Below, piece by piece: positions 11,489 through 22,856 of a stretch of DNA of 64,000 bases. Source of the stretch: Acorus gramineus (lineage: Eukaryota; Streptophyta; Magnoliopsida; Acorales; Acoraceae). How positions within the stretch are numbered: the first letter of the stretch is position 1; each line of letters opens with the position of its first letter. The DNA lies in the NCBI GenBank assembly GCA_030737835.1, contig JAUJYN010000020.1:434001-498000 (forward strand). The letters run 5' to 3'. The notes under the pieces are model-generated. The model did no database searches, was not told the origin of the DNA, and was given only the letters and a program-made list of their open reading frames with translations. The translations under genes were made by a program, and so were the position numbers.

Positions 11489-11493
11489 CCTCT
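11489..11493. repeat. Target site duplication CCTCT (pair 13075-13079)
   Basis: CCTCT is repeated exactly on both sides of the LTR at 11,494-13,074, inside the hAT serine-rich segment. Confidence 0.93.
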
Positions 11494-13074
11494 TGTCACG
11501 CCCCAGGGCGGCCGTCCCCGGGACGCGGCAAGTGTATATATGATATCAGTGACAGGAAACCAATAATAAACCACAACCAATCACTAAAATGACAACACAG
11601 ATAAAAACAGGGCTGACATAATATATACACCAAATGCGGAAGCTAAAAAGACTGAGTCTGTAGTCAAAACATACTACAGACTCGATACATAATCATAAGT
11701 CCTGTGAGAGCCAACATGCCCATATATACACAAATAAAATCCCAAACATAATCCAACTAAGTGCCCAAGCACAGAACATATACGTACAACAGAAAGAAGG
11801 GTGCTGATGGCCTCAAAACTCGTGGGACGCGGCGCTGCCCTCAGCCGGTGTAGTCGCTCGAGAAGCTCCTCCCTCAGCTATCACTGAAAGGACAATATGC
11901 GAGGGGTGAGCCACACGCTCAGTGAATAGCACAACCCATGCATACAGTTCATATTAACCACATTTAAGCAATTCATGAGCCACAAGTGGCATAATATCAC
12001 CATCCGGGGGTTCGTTACAGCTCTTCCCGAGCGCACGCCCGCGCGCACGCTCGGGCGCACGCTCGCGCGCACCCTGCCAGCCCCTGCGCCTGGGCTACCC
12101 GAGGCCACCAGCCCACTCGCCAGCACTGCCAGCCCCTCCAGCATACCCAGCACGACCAGCACTGCCAGCCCCAGACCGCGCACACCCGCGCGCATGCCGC
12201 GCGCACGCACGCGCATCCCCGCACGCGCCCAGCCTACGCGCGGCCTGGGCTGCTGCCGCCGCTGCCTGCTGCCCGGGACAGTGCCCCTGCCTGCCGAGCA
12301 CCTCCAACCACCCCTCCCACTGCCGCCGACCACCTCCAACCACCTCTCCCACTGCCGCCGACCACCTCCAACCACCTCCGACCACCCTCCGACGACCCCC
12401 ACTGCCGCCGACCACCCCCAAACACAAACCCCCCCCCCCCCTAGCAATCATCTAGACAAGAAAAACGGGGAAAAGAAGCTTACCAAGGGGGAGGAAGAGG
12501 TGACCGGGTGCTCTCCACGCACCGAAACCCTTCACAACGGCCTTCTCACGCCCCGATCTAGCTTGGCCTTCGAAATGGGCCAAATCAGAGGACGAAAAGG
12601 GGAGGTCGGGGAGGCTAGGATCGTCGGAACTCGGATTTGAAGACACCGGAGCGTAGATCGGGACCCGATCTACACTTCCCGTGCTTTAGGTTTCTTGGTT
12701 TGAGGGGTCTAGGAGGCTTGAAAGTGAGAAAAAGAGAGAGGGGAGAGAGAAAAGCAAGTCGTAGGGATGATGAATAGTGTGATTAGATATTTTTTATTCC
12801 TTTTATATAGTGTGCGACTTAAAAACCCGGATACGCCCCGGAACTGCGAAATTTTTGGAAACGATGCCGGAATTCGATGAAATTTTCATGAGTGGCTTAA
12901 AATGGCACCAGGACACATAATATGCAGTTAGATTTTCAATCGGAGTCCTCTAACTCGGACAATAGCTAACAGTCCAAAATTATGCGGTTCCGATCGAAAA
13001 ACACTAAAAATTTTAAAACTGCTAAAAATGCTCCAATGATTGCCAATAGGCCAAAAAGTGACACATATATAACA
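11494..13074 (-). mobile_element. Solo gypsy LTR, internally deleted (1,581 bp)
   Basis: The ends are TGTCACGCCCC and ACACATATATAACA with a perfect CCTCT duplication, and no internal region follows. It is about half the length of its relatives: the microexon, the GAGGACAGCGG modules and most of the minisatellite are missing, with a join near 12,005. It keeps the GC block, donor-like site (near 12,480), hairpin with one mismatch (12651-12675) and TATA box (12802-12810). It arose by LTR-LTR recombination plus deletion. Confidence 0.92.
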
Positions 13075-13502
13075 CCTCTCATGTAGGACCTTTTGCTTTT
13101 ATTAAAAGTAAAAGACTATCATCTAGTGCTTCTTCTTCTTCTTCTTCAGGTTCATCTGATTTACAGCGTTATTTTGATCAACCAAATATTGAAACATATG
13201 ATGATGATAATGAAGTTGATATTTTATCATGGTGGAAAATACAAGAATCAAGGTATCCTATACTTTCCATCATGACACGTGACATACTAACATTTCCAAT
13301 TTCTACTGTTGCATCAGAAGCTGCGTTTAGTGCAGGCGGTTGTGTTATTTCTGAAAAGAGGAGGAATTTGAGTGAAAACACTATTGAAGCATTAATTTGC
13401 TTGAAGGACTGAGATTTAACAGATGAAAGAATGCAAGAAGCTGAACAAGAATCCCAACTTGCAAATGAATTGGCGAGTATGCGATTATCAAGACCCTCAT
13501 GA
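13075..13502 (+). pseudogene. hAT transposase, C-terminal dimerization domain, decayed
   Basis: The frame reads DILSWWKIQESRYPILSIM, RDILTFPISTVASEAAFS and VISEKRRNLSENTIEALICLKD, the signature of the hAT C-terminal dimerization domain. A TGA follows LICLKD where most relatives carry Trp, and the frame then continues to a later stop near 13,500. Joined across the solo LTR it follows on from the segment ending at 11,488. Non-functional in its present state. Confidence 0.9.
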
Positions 13503-13896
13503 ATGGGTGACAATTTTCCTGAAGAATAGACAGTCTTTGTTTTTATTAATTTTATGTAACTTTTATTTGAATTGAAGTTGAGTTATGCAAATGATTGACA
13601 TATATGTAGGTGCCAACCTAGTTGGGACGTACATATTATGTAGTGATGCAGTTTCTCAACTAATTAATTCATTTAATCTTTTATTTTAGAAAATTTAATG
13701 AATGTAAAAAAAAATTTCAATAAATATTTTTATACAAAAATATCTTCACTGTTAAAAAATATGTATGTATAAACAAGTCTCCAGTCCCACACCTTTTAAA
13801 AACAGTAACGTGAAAGACTCAAATACATGCTTGCATGGGAACAATCGGGGAATGCATTAAATATTATTAATGATGGGATCATGGGAGAGGCAGGGG
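13503..13896. other. AT-rich stretch, no gene seen
   Basis: Probably the 3' untranslated part of the dead hAT element. It has A and T runs and no convincing open frame. Confidence 0.5.
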
Positions 13897-14225
13897 GGTG
13901 TTTGTTTTTTTGTTTAAAGTCAATTTTTTTTTAAAAAAAAATATGTTATGGAAGGGGTAAAAAGAGAAGAAATGATGGAAGAGGGTGTTTGTTTTAATTT
14001 TAAAATAAATGTGGAGTTGGGGACAACCAGACAATGCATTGAATATATTAGGTGTTTGATTTTTTTTGTTTGAAGTCAATTTTTTTTTAAAATATGTACT
14101 GGAAGGGGTAAAAGGAGAAGAAATGATGGCAGAGGGTGTTTGTTTTAATTTTATAACAGACGGGGATAGGACAACCAATTAATCAAACAATGGGTCAATG
14201 GGAGAGGGTGTTCGTTTGTTGTTAA
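13897..14225. repeat. Tandem repeat, ~154-bp unit, about two copies
   Basis: GGTGTTTG...AAGTCAATTTTTTTT...GAAGGGGTAAAA.GAGAAGAAATGATGG recurs at 13,897 and 14,051, with the start of a third unit near 14,204. Poly-T tracts differ in length between copies. It could be subterminal sequence of the hAT element. Confidence 0.7.
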
Positions 14226-14243
14226 ATATTAAATTTATATATG

Positions 14244-14248
14244 TATAC
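14244..14248. repeat. Target site duplication TATAC (pair 34047-34051)
   Basis: TATAC flanks the copia element exactly on both sides, 19.8 kb apart, showing that 14,249-34,046 is one original insertion later expanded by nested elements. Confidence 0.93.
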
Positions 14249-14584
14249 TGTTGTAAACTAAATAGAATATGATATATAAGAGTATATAAACAAAGCACAC
14301 AAGTATATAGAGAAGAGAAGTAGAGAGAGATTTCTTATTCACTATTTGTTGGTTGATGGAATACAAGAGAAACCCCTCTATTTATAGGGTGCATAGAGGA
14401 ATCCCAAAGGTGGGGAGTTACAAGTCTATAGAGGTGAGGGGGAGATAGTGGGGCAATAATGGGAGTGTTATGGAATAGAAAAGTGGGGGAGGTTATGGAG
14501 TTGAATGAGGGGGTTATGGAGTTGAAGAGTGGGGGAGGTTATGGGTTAGAAAAGTGGTGGTTATCCACCACCATATTCACAACA
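14249..14584 (-). repeat. Copia 3' LTR (336 bp)
   Basis: Nearly identical to 33712-34046. The TATA-like CTATTTATAG segment at about 14,378 reads on both strands and may be the promoter. Confidence 0.92.
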
Positions 14585-14596
14585 CTCCCCCTTGGA
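14585..14596 (-). other. Copia polypurine tract
   Basis: On the sense strand TCCAAGGGGGAG directly precedes the 3' LTR. Confidence 0.8.
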
Positions 14597-14819
14597 TGAC
14601 CACCACGCTAAGAAAATTGTCTCATTAAAATCTTGCTTGGAAAACCCAATGGGAAAAAACCAAAGCGAAGGAAAAAGAGTACAATGTAACTTAATCGTAT
14701 AATAGTGTATGCGTTTGACACTGCCTCATTAAAACCTTGCCAGGAAAACCCAATGGGACAAAACCTAGGCAAAGGAAAAAGAGTACAGTTCGCAAAATGT
14801 CATAAAAAATTACTCCCCC

Positions 14820-15905
14820 TCATAAGTACAAGATTTCAAGAATTTTGGTCGCAAACTCGTCGCATCCCGATTTCATACACCAGCTTCTTGAATGTTGATG
14901 TCGACAAAGCTTTAGTAAACAAATCTGCAAGATTGTCCTTTGACTAAATTTGTTGAACATCAATTTCATGTCTCTACTGGAGCTCATGAGTATAAAAGAA
15001 TTTTGGAGAAATATGCTTCGTTCTATCACCCTTGATATATCCCCCATTGATTTGAGCAATGCATGCTGCATTGTCTTCATATATAGTTGTTGGAACATCT
15101 GTAATGAGAGATAGTCCGCATGCAGTACGAATATGATGAACCAAAGACCTTATCCACATGCATTCCCGGCTTGCTTCGTGGAGTGCAAGAATCTCAGAGT
15201 GGTTAGAAGACGTGGCGACCAAAGTCTGTTTCGTAGATCGCCAAGAGATTGTTGTGCCACCGCAAGTGAATACATAGCCTGTTTGTGAGCGAGCCTTGTG
15301 AGGATCTGAAAGATATCTTGAATCTGCATAACCCTTTAGTTGTGCACCATTATTGGAATCCTTTGCATAGAATAGACCCATGTCTGACGTTCCATGAAAA
15401 TAATGAAAAATGTGCTTCACACCATTCCAATGCCTTCGAGTTGGTGCAGAGCTAAATCTGGCTAATAAATTAACTGAAAATGCAATGTCAGGTCTAGTGC
15501 ATTGGGCCAAATATAATAAGGCACCAATTGCACTAAGATATGATACTTCAGGACCAAGAAGATTTTCAGTATCTTCTTTTGGACGAAAAGGGTCCTTCTT
15601 TGGGTCAAGTAACCTTACTACCATTGGAGTACTTAATGGATGACATTTGTCCATATTAAAACGCTTCAGGATTTTTTTTCAACATATGTTGTTTGATGAA
15701 CAAGTATCCCATTTGAACTTTGCTCAATTTGCAAGCTGAGACAGTATCTTGTTTTTTCAAGATCTTTCATTTCAAACTCCTTTTTCAGATATTCGGAAGC
15801 CTTTTCGAGCTCTTCAAGAGTTCCAATTAGATTAATATCATCAACATATACTGCAATAATGGTAAATCCGAGTTCCATTTTCTTAATAAATACACAGGGG
15901 CATAT
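14820..15905 (-). pseudogene. Copia RT C-terminal part and RNase H
   Basis: From 15,905 down, the frame reads VFIKKMELGFTIIAVYVDDINLIG with the copia YVDD catalytic motif. An ORF break follows near 15,666. Then come YLSAIGALLYLAQCTRPDIA and SQTGYVFTCGGTTISWRSTK with SEILALHEASRECMW, the copia RNase H region. The frame degenerates after HISPKFFYTHELQ, where further in-frame stops occur. The N-terminal half of RT is at 28,575-29,268 on the far side of the gypsy LTR. Confidence 0.9.
15901..15905. repeat. Target site duplication CATAT (pair 28575-28579)
   Basis: CATAT is repeated exactly next to TGTCACGCC at 15,906 and after ATAACA at 28,574. The copia RT reading continues across it. Confidence 0.93.
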
Positions 15906-16543
15906 TGTCACGCCCCGGGCGTCCCCGGTACGCGGTAAGTGTATATAAAATATCAGAATCTACACAGGAGGTCAATAATATATCATACACAAGCAACCAG
16001 AACGACACAAGACAACAAAAGCAGGGCTGACATGATATATACACCAAATGCGGAAGCTAAAAACTGAATCTGTAATCAAAACATACTACAGACTCTATAC
16101 ATAATCACATGTCCTGTGAGAGCCAATATACATACAAAGACATCCAACTACAACACAAACGCGTGCCCAAGCACGGAAAATAATACATACAGGCACAAGG
16201 GATGCTGATAGCCTCTGAAACTCGCGGGACGTGGCGCTACTCCGCTACTGATGAAGTCCCTCGGGGAGCTCCTCCTCTAGATCCGACTCAGATGACACTG
16301 AAGAGAAAATATTATGCGAGGGGTGAGCCACACGCTCAGTGAACGGCACAACCCATGCATCACAGATAATATTGACCCCAACCAGATAATCTTTGAAATC
16401 CACAATCACATTTCTCAAGCCACAAAATGATAGCAAATACTCAAACCCGTGGGTCGCTCAATCGCCAACCCACTACACCATCACCCTCACCCTACCATGG
16501 GTGACAAAGGATAATGGGACTGGCTACACAAAACCAGCGGGTC

Positions 16544-16548
16544 GCTTC
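16544..16548. repeat. Target site duplication GCTTC (pair 25880-25884)
   Basis: GCTTC precedes the TGTTATATATG start at 16,549 and follows the GCGTGACA end at 25,879 exactly. Confidence 0.95.
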
Positions 16549-17136
16549 TGTTATATATGTGTCACTTTTGACCTGTTGGTAACCGTTAGAGCGCCCTGGC
16601 GGTTTTTAAAATTTTTAGGGTTTTCGATCGGAACCGCTTAATTTCAGTCTGTTAGCTATTTTCTGAGCTAGAGGACTCCGATTGGAAATCTAACTGCATA
16701 TTTGGTGTCCTGGTGCCATTTCTGACCTCCCACGAAAATTTCATTGAATTCCGGCATCGTTTGCAAAAATTTTCCAGTTCCGGGGCGTATCCGGGTTTTT
16801 AAGTCGCGCTCTACTTAAAAGAAATCAAAAATCACCTCGTCACTATTCATCATCTCCCCCGACGTGATCTCTCTCTCTCCTCCTCCGATTTTCTTCCGTT
16901 CGAGCCCCTTCCACCCGTCAAAACCAAAAACCCAAAGCACGGGAAGTGTAGATCGGGTCCCGATCTACACACCGGTGTCTTCAAATCCGAATTCCGACGA
17001 CTTTAGCCTCCCCGACCTCCCCTCTCTCTCCTCTGTTTTGGCCCATATTGGTGGTGGAGCTAGATCGAGGCGTGAGGAGGCTTTTGGGAAGGGTTTCGGC
17101 GCGTGGAGAGCGTCCGGACTTCGCTCCCTCCCCTCG

Positions 17137-17975
17137 GTAAGCCTTCTTTCCCTCCTTTTTCTTGCTTAGATGAATGGTAGGGAGGGGTTTTTGTGTTTGG
17201 GGGTGGTCGGAGGCTGTGGGGGTCGTCGGAGGGCGGTCGGGGGTGGTTGGAAGGTGGTTTGGGTGGTCTCGGGCAGTGGTGGTGGCGCTCGGGCTGCGGC
17301 AGGTCGTCCGGGCCAAGCAGCAGCAGCAGCAGCAGCCCCGGGCGGCGCCAGGTCGGGTGCGCGCGGGCAGGCGCGCGTGCGTGCGCGGGCGCGCGGCGTG
17401 CGCGCGAGGGCGCGCGGGCCTGGTGCAGGGCGCCGGTGCTGGGCGAGCTGGTCTGGGCGCTGGCGCGCGGAGGTGCTGGCCGGTGCTGGGCGAGCAGTGG
17501 CCGGTGCTGGGCGAGCTGGGCTGGTGCGCGTGGAGCAGGTCGCGCGAGGCGCGCGCGGAGGCGCGCGGGGTGCTGCCGGAGGTGCTGCACGCGCGAGGTG
17601 CGCGCGGAGGGGTGGCGGAGGTGCGCGCGGGGTGCGCGCGGGGCGAGGAGGCGTGCGCGAGGCGTGCGCGAGGTGCGGCAAGGCGTGCGAGGTGCGCGCG
17701 AGGTGCGGCGAGGTGGCGGAGGTGCGCGCGGGGTGCGCGCGAGGCGGGGCACTGCGTGCGGGGGCGCGCGGGGTGCTCGCGGACCGGCGCGAGGCGTGCG
17801 GGGCCCGCGGTGGCGCGTCCGGGCGGTGGCCGACCGTGCGGGTGGTTGCCGGGGGCCGTGCGGGTGGTTGCCGAGGCCGCGGGTAGTTGTTGGGGAAGTG
17901 TTGGATGTTTGGTTGTGTGTTATGTATTTAATGATAATTGTGGATTATACTTACCAGTTAATGTCTGTCTTGCAG
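17137..17975 (+). other. Putative LTR intron 1 (GC-rich hypervariable block)
   Basis: Bounded by CTCG/GTAAGC and TTAATGTCTGTCTTGCAG/ATC. The segment contains the GC-rich block that varies most between LTRs (about 190 bp shorter in the 3' LTR). Homologous donor and acceptor pairs occur in the related LTRs that are not deleted here. Splicing is inferred, not shown. Confidence 0.5.
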
Positions 17976-18011
17976 ATCTAGACGGACGGTCGCGCGTCGA
18001 CCCAGATACTG
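17976..18011 (+). other. Putative 36-nt microexon of LTR leader
   Basis: Begins ATCTAGACGG after TGCAG and ends ATACTG before GTGAGTGGG. In the 3' LTR of this element the counterpart (24116-24149) has lost two bases. Confidence 0.5.
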
Positions 18012-18309
18012 GTGAGTGGGACAATCCAACCCAGTCGAGAGGTGTTATACGCACTTGGGCGTATACCGACCTCTCCTGGGGCGTCTTGGATAAATATTAA
18101 CCTGCAATAATATGTATCCATGATTGTATAATTTATGTGTAGAATGCATGCTTCCCTAGTTTTGCATGTTAGGGACTTGCCCCTTAGGATATGCGTATGA
18201 GCCATGCAGCATGCCTGTTTAGGAAGCCCCCTATGCATGTGCCCTACTAGTTTATTTATTAAATTAAATACTAGTATCTGTTGAATTGCATGTTATAGTG
18301 ATTATTTTA

Positions 18310-18690
18310 GGGGAGGGGCCTTGCGAGGACAGCGGTGAGACCCGGGTTAGGGTACACCGTGTTCCTTGTTTGGTTGTCGGAGCGTCCTATAACGGGAACT
18401 CACGCTGCCCTCCCGAGTTGCTTTCCCCCAAGAATATTTCACCATGTTATAACCTTATGCATGTTCCCCGCATCGTAGTTATGCGCCCTGGTGGGTTCTG
18501 AGGAATTCAGAACGTTAGAGTTGTATGTTTGGTATGATTATTAGCATGAGTAGTGAATATTATAGGGGAGGGACCTTGCGAGGACAGCGGTGAGACCCGT
18601 GTTAGGGTACTCCGTGTTCCTTGTTTGGTTGTCGGGGTACCCTGTATCGGGAACTCACGCCGCCCTCCCGAGTTTCTTTCCCCCAGTGGT
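18310..18690 (+). repeat. Two ~250-bp LTR modules in tandem
   Basis: GGGGAGG(G/A)CCTTGCGAGGACAGCG starts at about 18,310 and 18,564, each followed by TTCCTTGTTTGGTTGTCGG and CCTCCCGAG. Similar modules lie in all long LTRs and, once, in the internal spacer (22,085). Confidence 0.85.
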
Positions 18691-19723
18691 ATTCCAACAC
18701 TGCTTTTGATTGTACTGTTTCCCCGCATCTTGGTTATGCGCGCTGGAGGAACTCTGAAGAGTTCATGACATTTGAGTTGGAGAGATGCGTTGTCGGCGGA
18801 TCCGAGTGGATCATATGCGATGGTTAGGCTGTTCTGTTGCCCTGCGTTGGATCCTTTAGAGACTACCTCGGCGTTAGACAGGTTGTCCCGTGCAGGGGCT
18901 CCCACTAGTAGGCGCCTCCTGGTTTGATGAAGGACTGTGCTGAATGGGAGTCGGAGTGAGGAGAGACTATCGGTGGACCAAGGGTGACCAACAGCCTAGT
19001 CAGTCCCAAAATCCTATGTCACCCGTGGTAGGGTGAGGGTGAGGGTGTAGTGGGTTGTCGATGAGCGACCCACTGGATGTTATCAGTCCCAAAATCCTAT
19101 GTCAGGTGAGGGTGAGGGTGTAGTGGGTAGGCGATAAGCGACCCTGTTTAGTTAGTCCCAAAATCCTGAGTCCCCTGTTGAGGGGTAAGGGTGAGGGTAT
19201 GATATGGTAATTGTGGATTGGAATGGATTAATATGTTGTGGTCAATATTGTCTGTGATGCATGGGTTGTGCCATTCACTGAGCGTGTGGCTCACCCCTCG
19301 CATATGTTTTTCCCCAGTTGCCACTGAGCTGGAGCTGGAGCCGGAGCAGCAGTTGGAGCTTTCCGAGGGATTTCTTCAGTAGCGGAGCAGCGCTACGTCC
19401 GCGAGTACCAGAGGCTATCAGCATCCCTCTCCTTGGCTGTATGTATTGTATTTTCGTGCTGAGCACGTTTGTATATGTTCAGTTATATTTGTGTATATTG
19501 GCTCTCACAGGACGTATGATTGTGTATCGAGTCTGTAGAATGTTTATTCACAGATTCAGTCTTTTGCTTCCGCATTAGGTGTATATATCATGTCAGCTTC
19601 TTGTCATTGTGTGTCATTCTGTTTATTGTGTATGATATATATTGTTGACCTCCTGTGTAGTTCTGATATGATATATACATTTGCCGCGTCCCGGGGTTGG
19701 CCGCCCTGGGGCGTGACAAAAGT

Positions 19724-19735
19724 TGGTATCAGAGC
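19724..19735 (+). other. Primer-binding site, initiator tRNA-Met
   Basis: TGGTATCAGAGC stands five bases after the 5' LTR. Complementarity to the tRNA ends about 16 nt in, unlike the extended site at 5,954. Confidence 0.92.
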
Positions 19736-19837
19736 CTGGTCCTGTCAGAGCCAATAGTCTTCCTTTCGTAGAAGTGAGTCCTAGGATTTCGAGATGAGTA
19801 TTCTGATCCTAGTGTCTGGTTTTCTTAGGGTGCTGAT

Positions 19838-21160
19838 ATGCCTCCTCGCAGAGGACGGCGCGGACGAGGTCCCTCTCGGTCTTTGGAGGTTTCCGGACCT
19901 ACCAGAGACGAGGATGCTACCGGAGAGCCCTTGACGCAGGAGCCTCCTGCTTGGGAGCGTGCTTTCGCTCGGTTGGCTGATTTGGTGGAGACACAGACGC
20001 GGATGATAGCAGAGCAGGCTAGAGAGATTCGGGAGCTGAGGGCGGCCCGCGAGGCAGTTCCGCAGGTCCCCTTGGTGGTAGATCCGCCTGTGGTACCCGA
20101 TGTACCCCCAGTTCCTGTGGCAGTTCCGGCAGTAGGAGTTGAGGATCCCCTGGATAGGGAGGAGGAGCTGGAGGCGGCAGCGCGAGTGCGGCAGAGCAGC
20201 CTCAACGCCTTTCTGAAGCTCCATCCTCCCGAGTTTCATGGGCAGTCGGCAGATCCTCTTGCGCCAGAGCGTTGGTTGAGGGAGGTGGATGTGATCTTCG
20301 CGGCTATGCTTTGCACCGATCGCCAGCGAGTCGCCTTGGCCACCTTCATGCTGAAGGGTGATGCCGCCGAGTGGTGGGCTACCCGAGTGGTGGACATTCC
20401 AGAGGGAGTGGAGCAGCTTTCTTGGGCGGGATTCCGGAGGTACTTCTTGGATGAGTACTTTCCGTTCTCGACGCGACAGCTAGTGGAGCGGGAGTTCGAG
20501 CAGCTGACTCAGGGCACCATGTCCGTCGCTGACTACTCTGCGCGCTTCACGAGTCTGTCCAGATTTGCTCCAGCCTTGGTGACGGATGAGGTCACGAGGT
20601 GCCGGCGATTCGAGCTGGGTCTCAGCAGCGCTATCCGGGTGCATGTCACTGCCCACGCTTTCACGAGGTACTCCGACGTAGTGTCTCGGGCGAAGACCGT
20701 CGAGAGAGACCTCGGGATTCAAGTGCGGGCTCCGACCCCTTCTTCAGATCAGGGTCCTTCCGGGAGTCGGGACCAGGGGCAGCGCAAGAGGAAGAGGCCC
20801 CGCTTCGAGCAGTCAGCGGCTGCCTCTCCTCCAGCAGATGCGGTGCCAGTATGGGATCCGGCGCCCATTGCAGCAGTGCCCATCCAGTCCTGGCAGCCGG
20901 AGAAGCGGCGCTGTTTTCATTGTCAGCGCATCGGGCATATCAGATACAATTGCCCAGGTGCTGACCGACCCGGAGTGCCTCCTCAGCAGCCGCCGTTCTT
21001 GCAGCAGCAGCTTCCGCGCCAGCAGCAGCCAGTGCAGCCGGCGAGGCGTGCTCCTGTTCCTCAGCCGCGGTTGGTTCAAGGCAGAGTTGCAGCGCTTACG
21101 GCCGAGGAGGCGCAGCCTTCGGGTGTCATGGTTCGAGGTATCATCTTGTGTTCCCAGCTT
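19838..21160 (+). CDS. gag: Gypsy Gag protein with zinc knuckle
   Basis: The ATG at 19,838 follows CTTAGGGTGCTGAT and matches the gag start of the autonomous relative at 38,080. The product has a basic N terminus ([14 protein letters not shown]), a helical region, a retrotransposon-Gag domain (about residues 125-255, with PPEFHGQSADPLAPERWL and FRRYFLDEYFPFSTRQ), a basic linker (QRKRKRPRFEQ) and a CFHCQRIGHIRYNCP knuckle near residue 360, then a Gln/Pro-rich tail. It would package RNA into virus-like particles. Gag homology ends near 21,160 (MVRGIILCS) where the protease should start. The open frame runs on through unrelated spacer to 21,349, so the last ~60 residues are not gag-derived. No disabling mutation is seen within gag. 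Confidence 0.9.
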
Positions 21161-21169
21161 TCTAGTATA

Positions 21170-22250
21170 AGGATAGTTGTGTGTGTAATTGGTGGTTATT
21201 ATGCAAGTGTGTGGGGTATCTGGATGAGTGAGTGTCAAGAGCGGTTGGTTGGGTTAAGGAAGCCGGGTTTTAGCTGTCCTGGCAGTGAGTTCCCATCAGT
21301 AGGTACCGCCGATGCAATCGGAGGAGTACTGAATTTGGGAGTATGCTAGGTAGGGGCTACTCGGTAAGAGGTTATTGAATGGTGTCGCGAGCGTGGAATC
21401 GCTCTCCCCTTAGTTGGATCCGCGTAGTACAGCCCCGGCGTTAGACAGGCTCCCGGTCAGAGGACCAGGCGAGCTACGGAGCGGGGAGAGGCTACCGGTG
21501 GACCAGGGGTAGAGAGCAGTCTAAGTCTCTCCCAAAGTCCCAAAATGTCTCCTTTCGGGAGTGAGGGTGTGGATGAGGCGAAGACGGGTCGCTCGTGACC
21601 AAATGGTTTATTCGACCATTCCCGATGATGTTGGGTTCGGTCCTGTAATGGATGATGACGCGAGTATGGTGTCGTTCTCCCCTTCGTCGGGCCCGAGTAG
21701 GGACTCCTCAGCGTTAGAGAGGCCTTCCTGACAGAGGGCTCCCCTCAGTAGGCACCTCCTGATTTGGTTTCGGACGGTGCTGAATTGTGGGAGCGGACCA
21801 GGCGGCCTACGGTGTGGAGGAGAGGCTACCGGTGGACCAGGGGTAGAGAGCAGTCTAAGTCTCTCCCAAAGTCCCAATATGTCTCCTGATGGGAGTGAGG
21901 GTGTGGATGAGACAAAGACGCGTCGCCTCGTGACTCGGTCGTGGTTCGACCGTTCCCATAGAGGTTGGGTCCGGTCTTGAGATGGATGTTGAAGGATGTC
22001 GGTGGGTGATTATCTAGATGTAGATGATCCGGTGAGGTTGGTAATGTTCTTTAAGAATGATGTCTTCTTCTAGTGTTCCTTTCTGGATTAAGGGGCCTTG
22101 TGAGGTCGGCGTTGAAACCCGGGCTAGGGTACTTCGTGTTCCTTGTTTGGTTGTCGGGGTATCCTATATCGGGATTTCATGCTGCTTTCCCGAGGTTCTT
22201 TTCCCAGTCAAGGGATACCTTAGAAGCATCAGCTGGTGATGGATCAGGTG
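21170..22250 (+). repeat. Internal spacer with LTR-like duplicated modules
   Basis: Replaces protease and most of RT. Two diverged copies of a ~330-bp unit (about 21,410-21,600 and 21,700-21,930) share GCGTTAGA, GGCTACCGGTGGACCAGGGGTAGAGAGCA-type and CTCTCCCAAAGTCCCAA stretches. An LTR-type CCTTGTGAGGTCGGCG...TTGTTTGGTTGTCGG module follows at 22,090. It is related to, but more diverged than, the element's own LTRs. Confidence 0.75.
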
Positions 22251-22256
22251 TGAGTT

Positions 22257-22800
22257 TTGGTTGGAGGTTAAGGCCTTTTGGGCTGGGTGAGTTCTGGTGA
22301 AGGATATCTGTGGACCCGGGTAAGACGCTTGCTATGTCGAATTGGCGTAGGCCGTCGAACCCCGCAAGGATTCGGAACTTCCCGAGTTGGAGGGTTATTG
22401 CAGGAGGTTTGACGAGGATTCTCGAAGATAGCTGTTCCTTTTACCCGCCTTACTCGGAGGGATATCCGGTTCGAGTGGTCCCCTTCTTGCGAGGAGAGCT
22501 TCCTGGAGTTTACTCGGAGGCTCACCTCAGCGCCAATTCTTACCTCTCCGTCTTGGAGTGGTGGGTTCGCAGTTGGGTAAAGGTGTGTCCGCGATCCTGC
22601 TCACGTCATCCCGTTCGAGCCGCTCGTCTCTGAGCCGGACAGTCATTCGTGGAGCAGTCGATTGAGATCATGGACCGCCGCGTGAGGAGGCTCTGCACCA
22701 AGACCGTCCAGTTGGTCGAGGTGCGATGGCAGCACCGTTCCGGTGTTAAGGACACTTGGGAGCTCATGGAGGCCAGGTTCGACGCGTATCCGCATCTTTC
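22257..22800 (+). pseudogene. Gypsy pol remnant (RT tail to pol C terminus)
   Basis: It aligns by eye with 43,325-43,645 of the autonomous element ([10 protein letters not shown]-type start, then a KIAVPLTRL-like stretch and a segment corresponding to [11 protein letters not shown], broken by frameshifts). It then jumps to the stretch equivalent to 45,330-45,540 (SFVEQSIEIMDRRVRRL, VEVRWQHRSG, YPHLSPP). The deletion removes RNase H and integrase. Confidence 0.87.
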
Positions 22801-22843
22801 CCCTCCTAGATGTTTTTGGCGAATTTTGGGGACAAAATTTCCT

Positions 22844-22853
22844 AAGGGGGGAA
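22844..22853 (+). other. Polypurine tract
   Basis: AAGGGGGGAA just before the 3' LTR start at 22,857. Confidence 0.88.
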
Positions 22854-22856
22854 TAA

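Larger units (their letters stand above)
16549..19718 (+). repeat. 5' LTR of gag-only gypsy element (3,170 bp)
   Basis: Runs TGTTATATATG to GGGGCGTGACA. Features in order: degenerate TATA region near 16,815; hairpin 16946-16970; donor-like CTCG/GTAAGC at 17,137; GC-rich CpG block to about 17,890; acceptor TGTCTTGCAG ending at 17,975; 36-nt microexon; donor at 18,012; two GAGGACAGCGG modules (18,310 and 18,565); GGGTGAGGG minisatellite (about 19,020-19,200); acceptor CCCCAG ending at 19,317. Confidence 0.93.

Noticed and set aside
16975-17136. Small protein encoded by the LTR exon (about 54 codons, repeated in several copies)
   Set aside because: The open frame is kept but has no ATG, the splice phases needed to join it to later segments do not agree among copies, and stops appear in the joined frame of some copies.
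17170-18100. Overlapping 230-308-codon frames on both strands in the GC-rich LTR block
   Set aside because: Present simultaneously in several frames and on both strands, which is a composition effect of CGCG-rich repeats. Frames differ between LTR copies.
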